Source: Chitinophagales bacterium
GTDB taxonomy: Bacteria; Bacteroidota; Bacteroidia; Chitinophagales; Chitinophagaceae
Reading direction: 5' to 3'
Assembly (NCBI GenBank): GCA_017303835.1
Contig: JAFLBI010000001.1
Coordinates: 1,922,001 to 1,986,000 of the forward strand
Length of the DNA stretch: 64,000 bases
Positions 26,577-34,411 of the stretch are shown here, in pieces (the first letter of the stretch is position 1; every line of letters begins with the position of its first letter). The translations under genes were made by a program, and so were the position numbers. The notes under the pieces are model-generated. The model worked only from the letters and a program-made list of their open reading frames with translations, was not told the origin of the DNA and did no database searches.

Positions 26577-27952
26577 GATTCGGCTTGACGTTGTATAGAA
26601 ACCTTAATTTTTTGGATGCGGTTTTTCTCCACCTCCAATACAGTAAACTCAAAATCGCCACTCGGTATAATGGCCCCTTGCACAGGTATCTCACCGGCAA
26701 GTTCCAGTACCAGTCCGGCAATGGAATCACTTTCACCTTTCACGCCATCAAAAGTATCCAGCGGCAATTCCATGATTTTGCAAACATCATAGATCATGCA
26801 ACGGCCTTCAAAAATGAAATTGGTTTCATCTATTTTTTTATAGCCCAACTCTTCCTCATCGAATTCATCGCGGATATCGCCAATGATTTCTTCCAAAATA
26901 TCTTCAAGTGTAACAATACCACTTGTGCCACCAAATTCATCCACAACAACAGCAAAATGGATACGCTTCAACTGGAAATCTTTGAGCAGATCTTCAATCA
27001 TTTTCTGTTCATGTACAAAATAAGGCTGACGCATGAGTTGGTGCCAATCGAAGTCGGCGGACTCTTCCAGAAAGGGCAGGAGATCTTTTGTATGAATAAT
27101 ACCAACTACTTCATCCAGGTCTTCCTTGTAAACAGGTAGTCTGCTGTAGTTCAGCTCTGCTACAGCTTTCACAAGTTGCTCAAAAGAACAATCGTATTCT
27201 ACTCCATGCACATCCAGTCTGGCGCGCATAATTTGTTTTACGGTGATATTCCCAAACTTTACAATGCCTTTAAGGATATTCTTTTCCTTTTCAGATGCCG
27301 CATTCTCACTGGTAATGTCTATCGCATGATCAAGCTCTTCCAAACTATAGCTTGCACTACGTTTGTCTGCCAGTTTTTTCTCAATGATATCTGAATATTT
27401 TACCAGCCATCTGCTCATGCCTGCTGTTGCATAAGCGATTACCTGTACAATACCGCCGAAGTCTTTAGCAAAGCGAATATTGTTTTGTGTTGCAAGCACT
27501 TTGGGCATTACTTCACCAAACAGTACCAACATAAAAGTTACTGAGAGTACTTTGATCAGAAACTCTACCCAGGCGGCGTTGAATTGTTCAAACTCAATAA
27601 CATTATCAATCAAGACATTGGAAATAATGATGATGCCTACATTCACAAAACTGTTCGCAATCAGCAGTGATGCGAGCAGGGTTTTAGGTGCTTCCAGCAA
27701 ATCCACAATTCTGCGCAGCGCAGGCTGTTCTTTTGTTTTCAGCAGGTTAATGTCTTTATACGTGAGCGAGAAGAAAGCTACTTCAGACCCAGACAAAACA
27801 AAGGAGAGAAATAACAGCACAAATAGCAAGAGTACCAGCATGGTGGTACCCTGTGTATCGATAGCTACATACAGCAGCTGTGACAAATAATTTGATGTAA
27901 TAACCGAGTGATCGTCCAAAGTCCAGGTGTTAGATGAAAAATCCGGATACAA
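26573..27952 (-). CDS. gldE: gliding motility-associated protein GldE (CorC/HlyC family)
   Basis: A 459-residue inner-membrane protein. Four hydrophobic helices form a DUF21/CNNM-like domain (LVLLLFVLLFLSFVLSGSEVAFFS through LVLFGEVMPKVLAT), followed by two CBS domains (MRARLDVHGVEYD..., VVGIIHTKDLLPFLEE and FAVVVDEFGGTSGIVTLEDILEEIIGDI) and a CorC_HlyC C-terminal domain. Next to gldD this identifies GldE, which is thought to assist or modulate the gliding/T9SS machinery. It lies 20 bases downstream of ssb. Confidence 0.94.
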   Translation of the reverse strand: MYPDFSSNTWTLDDHSVITSNYLSQLLYVAIDTQGTTMLVLLLFVLLFLSFVLSGSEVAFFSLTYKDINLLKTKEQPALRRIVDLLEAPKTLLASLLIANSFVNVGIIIISNVLIDNVIEFEQFNAAWVEFLIKVLSVTFMLVLFGEVMPKVLATQNNIRFAKDFGGIVQVIAYATAGMSRWLVKYSDIIEKKLADKRSASYSLEELDHAIDITSENAASEKEKNILKGIVKFGNITVKQIMRARLDVHGVEYDCSFEQLVKAVAELNYSRLPVYKEDLDEVVGIIHTKDLLPFLEESADFDWHQLMRQPYFVHEQKMIEDLLKDFQLKRIHFAVVVDEFGGTSGIVTLEDILEEIIGDIRDEFDEEELGYKKIDETNFIFEGRCMIYDVCKIMELPLDTFDGVKGESDSIAGLVLELAGEIPVQGAIIPSGDFEFTVLEVEKNRIQKIKVSIQRQAES

Positions 27953-27972
27953 AAATACAGATGTACCCTATT

Positions 27973-28404
27973 CTAGAAAGGCAGGCTTTCTCCTGCATCA
28001 CCTAAAGGTGGTGCATCATCTCCGGTATAGCCGTCCATACCTTCGCCGCCAGCACCGTGATGACCGCCATCGCCTCTTTTATCAAGCATAATCAGGTTAT
28101 CCCCTACCACTTCAGTGGCAAATTTTTTATTGCCTTCCTTATCATCCCAGCTTCTGGTGCGTAAACGTCCCTCCACATAAATCAGGCTGCCTTTGTGCAG
28201 GTATTTTTGTGCCAGTTCTGCCAGGCCTCTCCAAAGGACTACAGTATGCCATTCTGTTTGTGAAACAAGTTTACCGGAACGATCCTTGTAGGTTTCTGTT
28301 GTAGCCAGGGGAAATTTGGCTACAGCAATATTACCCTCCAGGTGTTGTACATCAGGATCTTTACCCAGATTGCCAATCAACATAACTCGGTTAACGCCTC
28401 TCAT
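27973..28404 (-). CDS. ssb: single-stranded DNA-binding protein
   Basis: A 143-residue protein with an OB fold: RGVNRVMLIGNLGKDPDVQHLEGN, TEWHTVVLWRGLAELAQKYLHKGSLIYVEGRLRTRSWDDKEGNKKFATEVV. A glycine-rich acidic tail ends in ESLPF, a slightly altered form of the DDIPF-type tip that recruits repair and replication partners. It coats ssDNA in replication and repair. It sits between mutY and gldE, a gene order seen widely in Bacteroidota. Confidence 0.96.
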   Translation of the reverse strand: MRGVNRVMLIGNLGKDPDVQHLEGNIAVAKFPLATTETYKDRSGKLVSQTEWHTVVLWRGLAELAQKYLHKGSLIYVEGRLRTRSWDDKEGNKKFATEVVGDNLIMLDKRGDGGHHGAGGEGMDGYTGDDAPPLGDAGESLPF

Positions 28405-28494
28405 AAAATTGGTTTTTAGACCACAGATGAATTTGTCGTTCTTAAAATTAGCCTTTTTTAATCATCTGTACAATCTGCCTGAAAACTTCCTGTT

Positions 28495-29565
28495 TTAAGG
28501 AAAAAGCAGCTTTTCGCGATTGTCGAGATACTGTGTAATGAATTTGGGGAAACTGAGTTTACGAAGGTTTTTTACCGTATGCCAGGCATGCTGTTCCAGT
28601 TTTTTGGGAATATGCTTCAAGCAAAGATGAATAAACTGACCCCTGATTTCCTGATGCGTTAATAATTGGCGCTGTTCGGCTGAAATGCTGACTATCTCAG
28701 CCTTCTGAATACTGAGTTGTTCTTTCAGCAAAGATTGAATGGCTTCGTCAGACAATGTCTGGGCCGACTCACTTTCAATCAACATAAACTCATACAAGTT
28801 TTCCCAAATATCACCAGCACCGCGTTTATTCACCATCCATTTACCATCGGCTTCCAAAATGAAGTAATAAAACCACCTGCGCTTCTTCTGTAATTTTTTC
28901 TCTTTTACGGGTAATTGGTTTACAGTACCTGTTGCATAAGCACTGCAGTGTTTATGTAAAGGACAGCTTTGGCAAACCGGCAAAAAGGGTTTGCAAACTG
29001 TAGCTCCAAGATCCATAATGGCCTGGTTATAGAGTCCGGGCTGCTTGCGGTCTAATTGCAGGTTAGCCAATTCTGTGAATGCCTGCTTACCTGCTGTACT
29101 ATCGATAGGTGTATTAATGCCGAAGACTCTGGACAAAACCCTGAATACATTACCATCCACTACCGCATGTGGCTGATTGAATACAAATGAAGCAATGGCT
29201 GCGGCTGTATAGGGACCAACCCCTTTCAAGCGTAGTAAATCGTCGTAATTGTCTGGGAATCTGCCCTTTAACTCATTTTGAATAAATCTAGCCGTAAAAA
29301 GTAGGTTTTTGCATCGGCTGTAATAGCCCAAACCCTCCCAAAGTTTAAACACATCTTCGTCTTTGGCTTTGGCTAATTTGGCAAGGGTTGGATACTTTTT
29401 AATAAACCGGAGGTAATAATCCAGCCCCTGCTCTACCCTGGTTTGCTGAAGGATTACCTCGCTGAGCCAGACTTTATAAGGGTCTGTTTCTCCTTTCCAG
29501 GGCATTTCACGCCGATTTTCGTTTTGATGCCAGTCCAATAAAGCGGGGGCGATTCTTTTCTTCAT
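28495..29565 (-). CDS. mutY: A/G-specific adenine DNA glycosylase
   Basis: A 356-residue protein. VWLSEVILQQTRVEQG holds the catalytic Glu, the helix-hairpin-helix is LKGVGPYTAAAIASF, and VVDGNVFRVLSR holds the catalytic Asp. The 4Fe-4S cluster motif is CKPFLPVCQSCPLHKHC (spacing 6-2-5). A C-terminal NUDIX-like domain (from about residue 230) recognises 8-oxoG. It removes A opposite 8-oxoG. The start at 29565 (MKKRIAPALLDWH) is preferred over 29592, which adds nine residues without family similarity. Confidence 0.95.
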   Translation of the reverse strand: MKKRIAPALLDWHQNENRREMPWKGETDPYKVWLSEVILQQTRVEQGLDYYLRFIKKYPTLAKLAKAKDEDVFKLWEGLGYYSRCKNLLFTARFIQNELKGRFPDNYDDLLRLKGVGPYTAAAIASFVFNQPHAVVDGNVFRVLSRVFGINTPIDSTAGKQAFTELANLQLDRKQPGLYNQAIMDLGATVCKPFLPVCQSCPLHKHCSAYATGTVNQLPVKEKKLQKKRRWFYYFILEADGKWMVNKRGAGDIWENLYEFMLIESESAQTLSDEAIQSLLKEQLSIQKAEIVSISAEQRQLLTHQEIRGQFIHLCLKHIPKKLEQHAWHTVKNLRKLSFPKFITQYLDNREKLLFP

Positions 29566-29793
29566 GGGGTAAGATAGACCTGCAATTAACAACTACCGGC
29601 TTAAAGCTTGTTGAAATATGTGGTAAATTTTTTACACAAAAAAGGGGGGATTGAGCGGAAATACTTTCTGAAGGGGCTAACAATCAACCACTAACATTTA
29701 AAATAATTTGCCCATTTTATTTGCTTTTTTCAAACTATTTGTTTTATTTTAAGTTGTATCCTGATCAGATACAGTAAACAAAAAAACCCTACT

Positions 29794-30084
29794 ATGCGCA
29801 AGTCGGATCTCATCAATCAAATCTCTGACAAAACGGGTATTCCGAAAGTTGATGTGCTTGTGACGCTGGAAACCATGTTCAAAGAGGTAAAGGAAAGTCT
29901 CGCAAACGGCCAGAATATCTACATCAGGGGCTTTGGCAGCTTTATAACCAAGAAGCGCGCAGCCAAAATCGGTCGTAATATCAAGAAGAATATTGCGGTT
30001 GAAATTCCAGAACATTTCATTCCTGCTTTCAAGCCTGCAAAAGAATTTGTCAGCGAAGTGAAAAACAAACGCCGTAGCGAATAA
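29794..30084 (+). CDS. HU/IHF-family DNA-binding protein
   Basis: A 96-residue protein: MRKSDLINQISDKTGIPK, FKEVKESLANGQNIYIRGFGSF then the beta-arm region KKRAAKIGRNIKKN and PAFKPAKEFVSEVK. It bends and compacts DNA as a dimer. The proline at the arm tip is replaced by an Asn/Ile segment (NIKKNIAVEIPEH), as often seen in Bacteroidota HU paralogues. It is divergent from mutY with a 228-base AT-rich gap that holds a 17-base imperfect palindrome around TGATCA at ~29757. The TPR gene follows 19 bases later. Confidence 0.93.
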   Translation: MRKSDLINQISDKTGIPKVDVLVTLETMFKEVKESLANGQNIYIRGFGSFITKKRAAKIGRNIKKNIAVEIPEHFIPAFKPAKEFVSEVKNKRRSE

Positions 30085-30103
30085 TTTTGCGCAAACGGCA
30101 AAA

Positions 30104-30955
30104 GTGAAAAAACAACAATACTTTCTGGTTGGTGGCGGATTCTTATTATTAATCCTGCTCTATTTCTTTGGCAATACTGTACCGCCCGCCAAAAGAGGTA
30201 AAACACCGGCTCAATCAGCACAACATACTGATAATCACAACTTAACTGATGAAACAATCCTTGCTGAATACAAGAAAGGGTTGAGTCCATCTCAGTCAAT
30301 CGCTATTACCCAGCTGGAGAATGAAGTGAAGCGGGGCGATGTAAAAGACCAGCAAATACATACTTATCATCAATTAGCGCGCTTTTGGTCTGATTCCGTA
30401 AAAGCATTTGAGCCCTATGCCATCTATACTGGATCTGCTGCTAAGTTGGAAAATTCTGAAAAAAGCCTCACCTTTGCCGCCCGTCTGTATTTAGATAGGC
30501 TAATGACAGCGGGTAATCCGGCACTTCAGCAATGGCTTGCCGGCAATGCCAAAGAGTTATTTGAAAAAGCACTAAGCATCAATCCTGCGAATGATTCCAG
30601 CAAGATTGGATTGGGTGCCTGCTATATTCTGGGCAATATTTCTTCCAACCCGATGGAGGGAATTTTACCAATCAGACAGATAGTAGAGAAGAACCCAAAT
30701 AATGCTTACGGACAGATGATTCTTGGTCTGGGTGGTAAGATCAGCGGACAGTACGATAAAGCTATCGAGCGTTTTTTGATAGTTACCAAACTGGAACCCA
30801 ATAATCTGGATGCCATTTTCAATCTTGCCGAAGTTTATGAACTGAAGGGAGAAAAGAAAACAGCAGCCGATTGGTATGAAAAAGCCAAGCAAAAGATTGA
30901 TTATGCGGAAATCAGACAAGAGCTGGATAAACGCATCATCGAACTGAGAAAATAA
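30104..30955 (+). CDS. TPR repeat membrane-anchored protein
   Basis: A 283-residue protein beginning with GTG. An N-terminal helix (FLVGGGFLLLILLYFFGN) anchors it, followed by a Pro/Gln linker and a helical body. TPR-like repeats are seen at the end (AYGQMILGLGGKISGQYDKAIERFLIVTKLEPNNLDAIFNLAEVYELKGEKKTAADWYEKAKQ). TPRs mediate protein contacts; the partner is unknown. Its place between HU and the bS22-like/RNase G genes matches a conserved Bacteroidota neighbourhood, which suggests a housekeeping role. Confidence 0.82.
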   Translation: MKKQQYFLVGGGFLLLILLYFFGNTVPPAKRGKTPAQSAQHTDNHNLTDETILAEYKKGLSPSQSIAITQLENEVKRGDVKDQQIHTYHQLARFWSDSVKAFEPYAIYTGSAAKLENSEKSLTFAARLYLDRLMTAGNPALQQWLAGNAKELFEKALSINPANDSSKIGLGACYILGNISSNPMEGILPIRQIVEKNPNNAYGQMILGLGGKISGQYDKAIERFLIVTKLEPNNLDAIFNLAEVYELKGEKKTAADWYEKAKQKIDYAEIRQELDKRIIELRK

Positions 30956-30988
30956 ACCTTATTGTTTAACTGATTAAAAGCACAGCGT

Positions 30989-31084
30989 ATGCCTTGCGGT
31001 AAAAAGAGAAAGCGTCATAAGATCGCTACGCACAAGCGTAAAAAGCGTCTGAGAAAGAATCGCCATAAGAAGAAGAATAAGTAA
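30989..31084 (+). CDS. bS22-like AURKAIP1/COX24-domain ribosomal miniprotein
   Basis: A 31-codon ORF starting MPCGKKRKRHKIATHKRKK and ending in a run of Lys/Arg/His/Asn. The extremely basic composition and the sequence KRKRHKxxTHKRKKRLRKNRHKKK match the AURKAIP1/COX24 family (mitochondrial mS38, bacterial bS22-like) known in Bacteroidota just upstream of RNase G. It should bind rRNA in the small subunit. It is too short for routine gene calling. It lies 33 bases after the TPR gene. Confidence 0.88.
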   Translation: MPCGKKRKRHKIATHKRKKRLRKNRHKKKNK

Positions 31085-31115
31085 TTCACTACTTATCTGA
31101 ACCTTATATAAGTCT

Positions 31116-31137
31116 TGCCCCTGCGCTTGCAGGGGCA
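31116..31137 (+). other. strong hairpin in the RNase G leader
   Basis: A 9-bp perfect stem (TGCCCCTGC / GCAGGGGCA, loop GCTT) stands 32 bases after the miniprotein stop. No T-run follows, so it is not a standard terminator. It may protect the upstream mRNA end or serve as a processing signal. Confidence 0.55.
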
Positions 31138-31286
31138 TCACCATTATCTGACGGTTGGCCACACTCCTCTTCCTTTCTGTAACTTCCTTTCCCTTCCTCG
31201 TGGCTACTGTAAAACGGTAATAGTGTTGTGTGCGAGCTCCTGCGTTAGCGGGCTCTGTGTTTTATATTAAAAAGTTACAGAACTCT

Positions 31287-32837
31287 GTGAATAAAGAATT
31301 AATCATCAATGCTGCTCCAGGCGGAGTGGAAATAGCATTGCTAGAAGAAAAAAAGCTCATGGAGCTGCATCATGAAAAAGCTGATGCAAGTTTTGCTGTG
31401 GGCGATCTTTACCTGGGTAAGGTGAAGAAACTCATTCCCGGTCTGAATGCCGCATTTGTAGATGTTGGTTTTGAAAAAGATGCATTCCTGCATTATACAG
31501 ACTTGAGTCCGTTTGCTAGATCTATCATCAAATTCACACAGCATGCCATGAATGACCATGATGGCAGCTTTGATTTTGCGAAGTTTCAATCTGAACCCGA
31601 AATCGTTAAAACAGGTAAGATCAACGAAGTACTGAATGGCAAACCCAATATTCTCGTTCAAATTTTAAAGGAACCAATTGCAGCAAAAGGACCAAGGCTT
31701 AGTTGCGAATTGTCTTTGCCTGGAAGATTTGTGGTACTTACACCATTCAATGAGGTGGTAGCAGTTTCTAAGAAGATACATTCTTCAGAAGAAAGAAAGC
31801 GTTTGCATAAGATTGTAGAAGCCATCAGGCCTAAGAATTTTGGTGTAATTGTTCGTACTGCAGCAGAAGGCAAGAGTACTGCTGAGCTCCATCAGGATTT
31901 ACTGACGCTGGCTGAAACCTGGAAGAATATTCAGGCAAATCTTTCCGGTGCAGAAGCACCTGCTAAGATTATGAGCGAGCAGGATAAGACAACCAGCATT
32001 CTGCGCGATTTACTGAATGATGATTTCAACCGCATTGTTGTAAACGACAAGAATCTCTACAACGATACGCGCAGTTACGTACAAAAGATATTCCCTGATA
32101 AAACAGATATCGTTACCCTGCACAACAATGCACAGCCATTGTTTGATCAATATGGTATTACCAAGCAGGTAAAATCTTCTTTCGGAAAAACGGTGAATCT
32201 GCCCAGTGGTGCTTACTTAATTATTGAGCATACGGAAGCTTTGCACGTTATTGATGTAAACAGCGGGTATAAAAGTATCAGTAATAATCAGGAAGAGAAT
32301 GCGCTGGAAACCAATATGGAAGCGGCTGCGGAGATTGCACGTCAGTTGAGACTCAGAGATATTGGCGGTATCATCGTAGTTGATTTCATTGATATGAAGC
32401 TACCTGAGAACAAGCGTAAGCTGCAGGAAGCGATGGAAGGTTTTATGCGTGGCGATCGTGCTAAACATGCGGTACTACCGGTATCAAAGTTTGGTTTGAT
32501 GCAAATCACAAGACAGCGCATGAAGCCGGAAATGAATATCAATACGGCTGAAGTATGTCCGGTTTGTAATGGCACTGGTAAAATAAGCTCTACTTTGCTG
32601 CTGGAAGACGAAATTGAAAAGCGACTGCATTATCTGCTCACGCATTCACATAAGAAATTGACATTAGCTGTCAACCCAATTGTGTATTCGCATCTAACAA
32701 AAGGTATTTTCACCTCTATTCTGAAAAAGTGGAAGCGCAAGTATGGTGCTAAACAATTGAAAGCAGTAGCGAACAATAATTATCACCTCATTGAATTTCA
32801 TTTCTTTGATGAGCATGAGGAAGAAATTAAGTTCTAA
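31287..32837 (+). CDS. rng: ribonuclease G (Rne/Rng family)
   Basis: A 516-residue enzyme. It starts at GTG 31287 (VNKELIINAAPGGVEIALLE, the family start); the upstream GTG at 31230 lies in a hairpin-rich leader. The S1 domain holds DLYLGKVKKLIPGLNAAFVDVG...AFLHYTDL. Catalytic metal residues are in ALHVIDVNSGYKS and IGGIIVVDFIDM, and the zinc-link motif is CPVCNGTGK. It cuts single-stranded AU-rich RNA and matures rRNA. The leader has two hairpins that could allow self-regulation. A bidirectional terminator follows. Confidence 0.95.
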   Translation: MNKELIINAAPGGVEIALLEEKKLMELHHEKADASFAVGDLYLGKVKKLIPGLNAAFVDVGFEKDAFLHYTDLSPFARSIIKFTQHAMNDHDGSFDFAKFQSEPEIVKTGKINEVLNGKPNILVQILKEPIAAKGPRLSCELSLPGRFVVLTPFNEVVAVSKKIHSSEERKRLHKIVEAIRPKNFGVIVRTAAEGKSTAELHQDLLTLAETWKNIQANLSGAEAPAKIMSEQDKTTSILRDLLNDDFNRIVVNDKNLYNDTRSYVQKIFPDKTDIVTLHNNAQPLFDQYGITKQVKSSFGKTVNLPSGAYLIIEHTEALHVIDVNSGYKSISNNQEENALETNMEAAAEIARQLRLRDIGGIIVVDFIDMKLPENKRKLQEAMEGFMRGDRAKHAVLPVSKFGLMQITRQRMKPEMNINTAEVCPVCNGTGKISSTLLLEDEIEKRLHYLLTHSHKKLTLAVNPIVYSHLTKGIFTSILKKWKRKYGAKQLKAVANNNYHLIEFHFFDEHEEEIKF

Positions 32838-32852
32838 AAAGATCACCCAACT

Positions 32853-32882
32853 AAAAAGCCATCCTTTTCAGGATGGCTTTTT
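32853..32882. terminator. bidirectional terminator between rng and the SusD gene
   Basis: A perfect 12-bp stem (AAAAAGCCATCC / GGATGGCTTTTT) around TTTTCA, with A- and T-runs on both sides, separates the convergent rng and Sus transcription units. Confidence 0.9.
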
Positions 32883-32902
32883 CATTTGCAGTGTATACTC
32901 AA

Positions 32903-34384
32903 TTAGTAGTTAGGGTTCTGTGCAATATTAGGATTGGCTCTAACCTCTACTTCAGGAATAGGCCATACCCAACGGTGGCTGCTACTTGGCAGAGAAGTTT
33001 GTACTTGCGCGTTAGGGTTACCAGTACCTGTAAGTGGTCTGTTCACCACACGTGTTGTACGCTTCAGATCGAACCAACGCTGACCTTCAAAGCACATCTC
33101 TCTTCTACGCTCAGCAGCAATCTCATTTACCAATGCTGCGCCAGTTAATGTTTGGTTTACCCAGCCACTGATACGAGCAGCTTTCAATGCATTCAGGTCT
33201 GCATTAGCAGCAGTTTCCTGACTTGGACTTGACAGAGCTTGTGCTTCTGCACGAATCAGGTACATTTCAGCAACGCGGAAAACTTTGAAGTTTACCAAGT
33301 TGTCTGCAGAAGTACCCTTACCGCGCCATTTGCTAATAGCCCAGTTATTAGCACCACCCAATGTATTTCTCAGGTAGAAATAGCTGGTGAAGCGAATATC
33401 ACGACCAGTACCAGTAGCACCAAATCCTGTTGTATCATAAGTAGCAATCAATGCAGGCAATACACCAAATGTATTTCTGTTAAAGCGGAAGCTCATCAGT
33501 TCAGCACTTGGAAATGGACTACCTGGATCACCACTGTTATTGTTGATTGCCCAGATTACTTCAGCACTGTTAGCATCGTTCCAAATACCGGGGAACTGCG
33601 CTCTAGTTGCTAAAGGAAACTGATTAATCACTGCTGTAGCAGCTGTGATAGCAGTAGGATAATCTTTAGCATACAAAGCTACTCTTGCCAGTGCAGCTCT
33701 TGCACCCCAGATATCCAATCCACCTTTATTGGTAGCAGAGTTAATGCTAACGTCTGTATTACCCAATAAAGTAATTGCCTGATTCAGGTCGTTATAGATA
33801 GCATCATACACTTCTTTCACTGTATTTCTTGCAGGGAAAGTAATCTTGGTATCTGTTTTCACGGGAATACCAGGAGCTGTGCTATTACGATCGATGTTAC
33901 CAGCATAAGCTTTCAGCAGATCGAAGTGAGCAATCGCTCTTGCAGCCAAAGCCTGTCCGAGGATTCTGTTGTGGTAACGCTCGTTGTCATTCTTGAAAGC
34001 ACCAATACCATTGATGATATAGTTAGCCTGCAGAATGGTATTGTATGGCTGACGCCACATACTGGTGAAGAATGTGCGCTGACGGTCAGCTGCATCATAC
34101 TGCCAGTTGTGTACCTGGTTGAAGTTCACCAGTGACTCTGTTGTTTCATAACAGTCGTCAGTAAGGATATCCGTTACCATGGTATAACCATTGTGGTAAT
34201 CGGCAGAAGCAAATGCGCCGTAAACACCTGATAACTGACGCTCGAAAGAAGCGAGATCAGTAAACGCGTTGGTAGGTGTAAGTCCGAATGGGTTCTTTAA
34301 CTCCAGGTTTTTTGAGCAAGCGCCCAGACCTAAAGCAGTTGCCAGAACTACTACCAGTTTGAAACTATTGTATTTCATAATCAA
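32903..34384 (-). CDS. SusD/RagB-family nutrient-binding lipoprotein (unit B)
   Basis: A 493-residue lipoprotein: signal KLVVVLATALGLGAC with lipobox Cys about residue 23, then the SusD N-terminal TPR-like region (FTDLASFERQLSGVYGAFASADY, ILGQALAARAIAHFDLLKAYAG) and the C-terminal RagB/SusD signature (FKVFRVAEMYLIRAEAQAL, LVNEIAAERRREMCFEGQRWFDLKRT). It caps the SusC barrel encoded immediately upstream (27-base gap) and binds ligand at the cell surface. No carbohydrate-active enzyme is adjacent, so the ligand may be an oligosaccharide or a peptide. Confidence 0.95.
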   Translation of the reverse strand: MIMKYNSFKLVVVLATALGLGACSKNLELKNPFGLTPTNAFTDLASFERQLSGVYGAFASADYHNGYTMVTDILTDDCYETTESLVNFNQVHNWQYDAADRQRTFFTSMWRQPYNTILQANYIINGIGAFKNDNERYHNRILGQALAARAIAHFDLLKAYAGNIDRNSTAPGIPVKTDTKITFPARNTVKEVYDAIYNDLNQAITLLGNTDVSINSATNKGGLDIWGARAALARVALYAKDYPTAITAATAVINQFPLATRAQFPGIWNDANSAEVIWAINNNSGDPGSPFPSAELMSFRFNRNTFGVLPALIATYDTTGFGATGTGRDIRFTSYFYLRNTLGGANNWAISKWRGKGTSADNLVNFKVFRVAEMYLIRAEAQALSSPSQETAANADLNALKAARISGWVNQTLTGAALVNEIAAERRREMCFEGQRWFDLKRTTRVVNRPLTGTGNPNAQVQTSLPSSSHRWVWPIPEVEVRANPNIAQNPNY

Positions 34385-34411
34385 TTTCTTTATTAATGCT
34401 ACTGTGATGAA

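Noticed and set aside
29757-29773. Imperfect palindrome around TGATCA upstream of HU as a defined operator
   Set aside because: It has a one-base bulge and a single copy, so it is mentioned with the HU gene but not claimed as a regulatory site.
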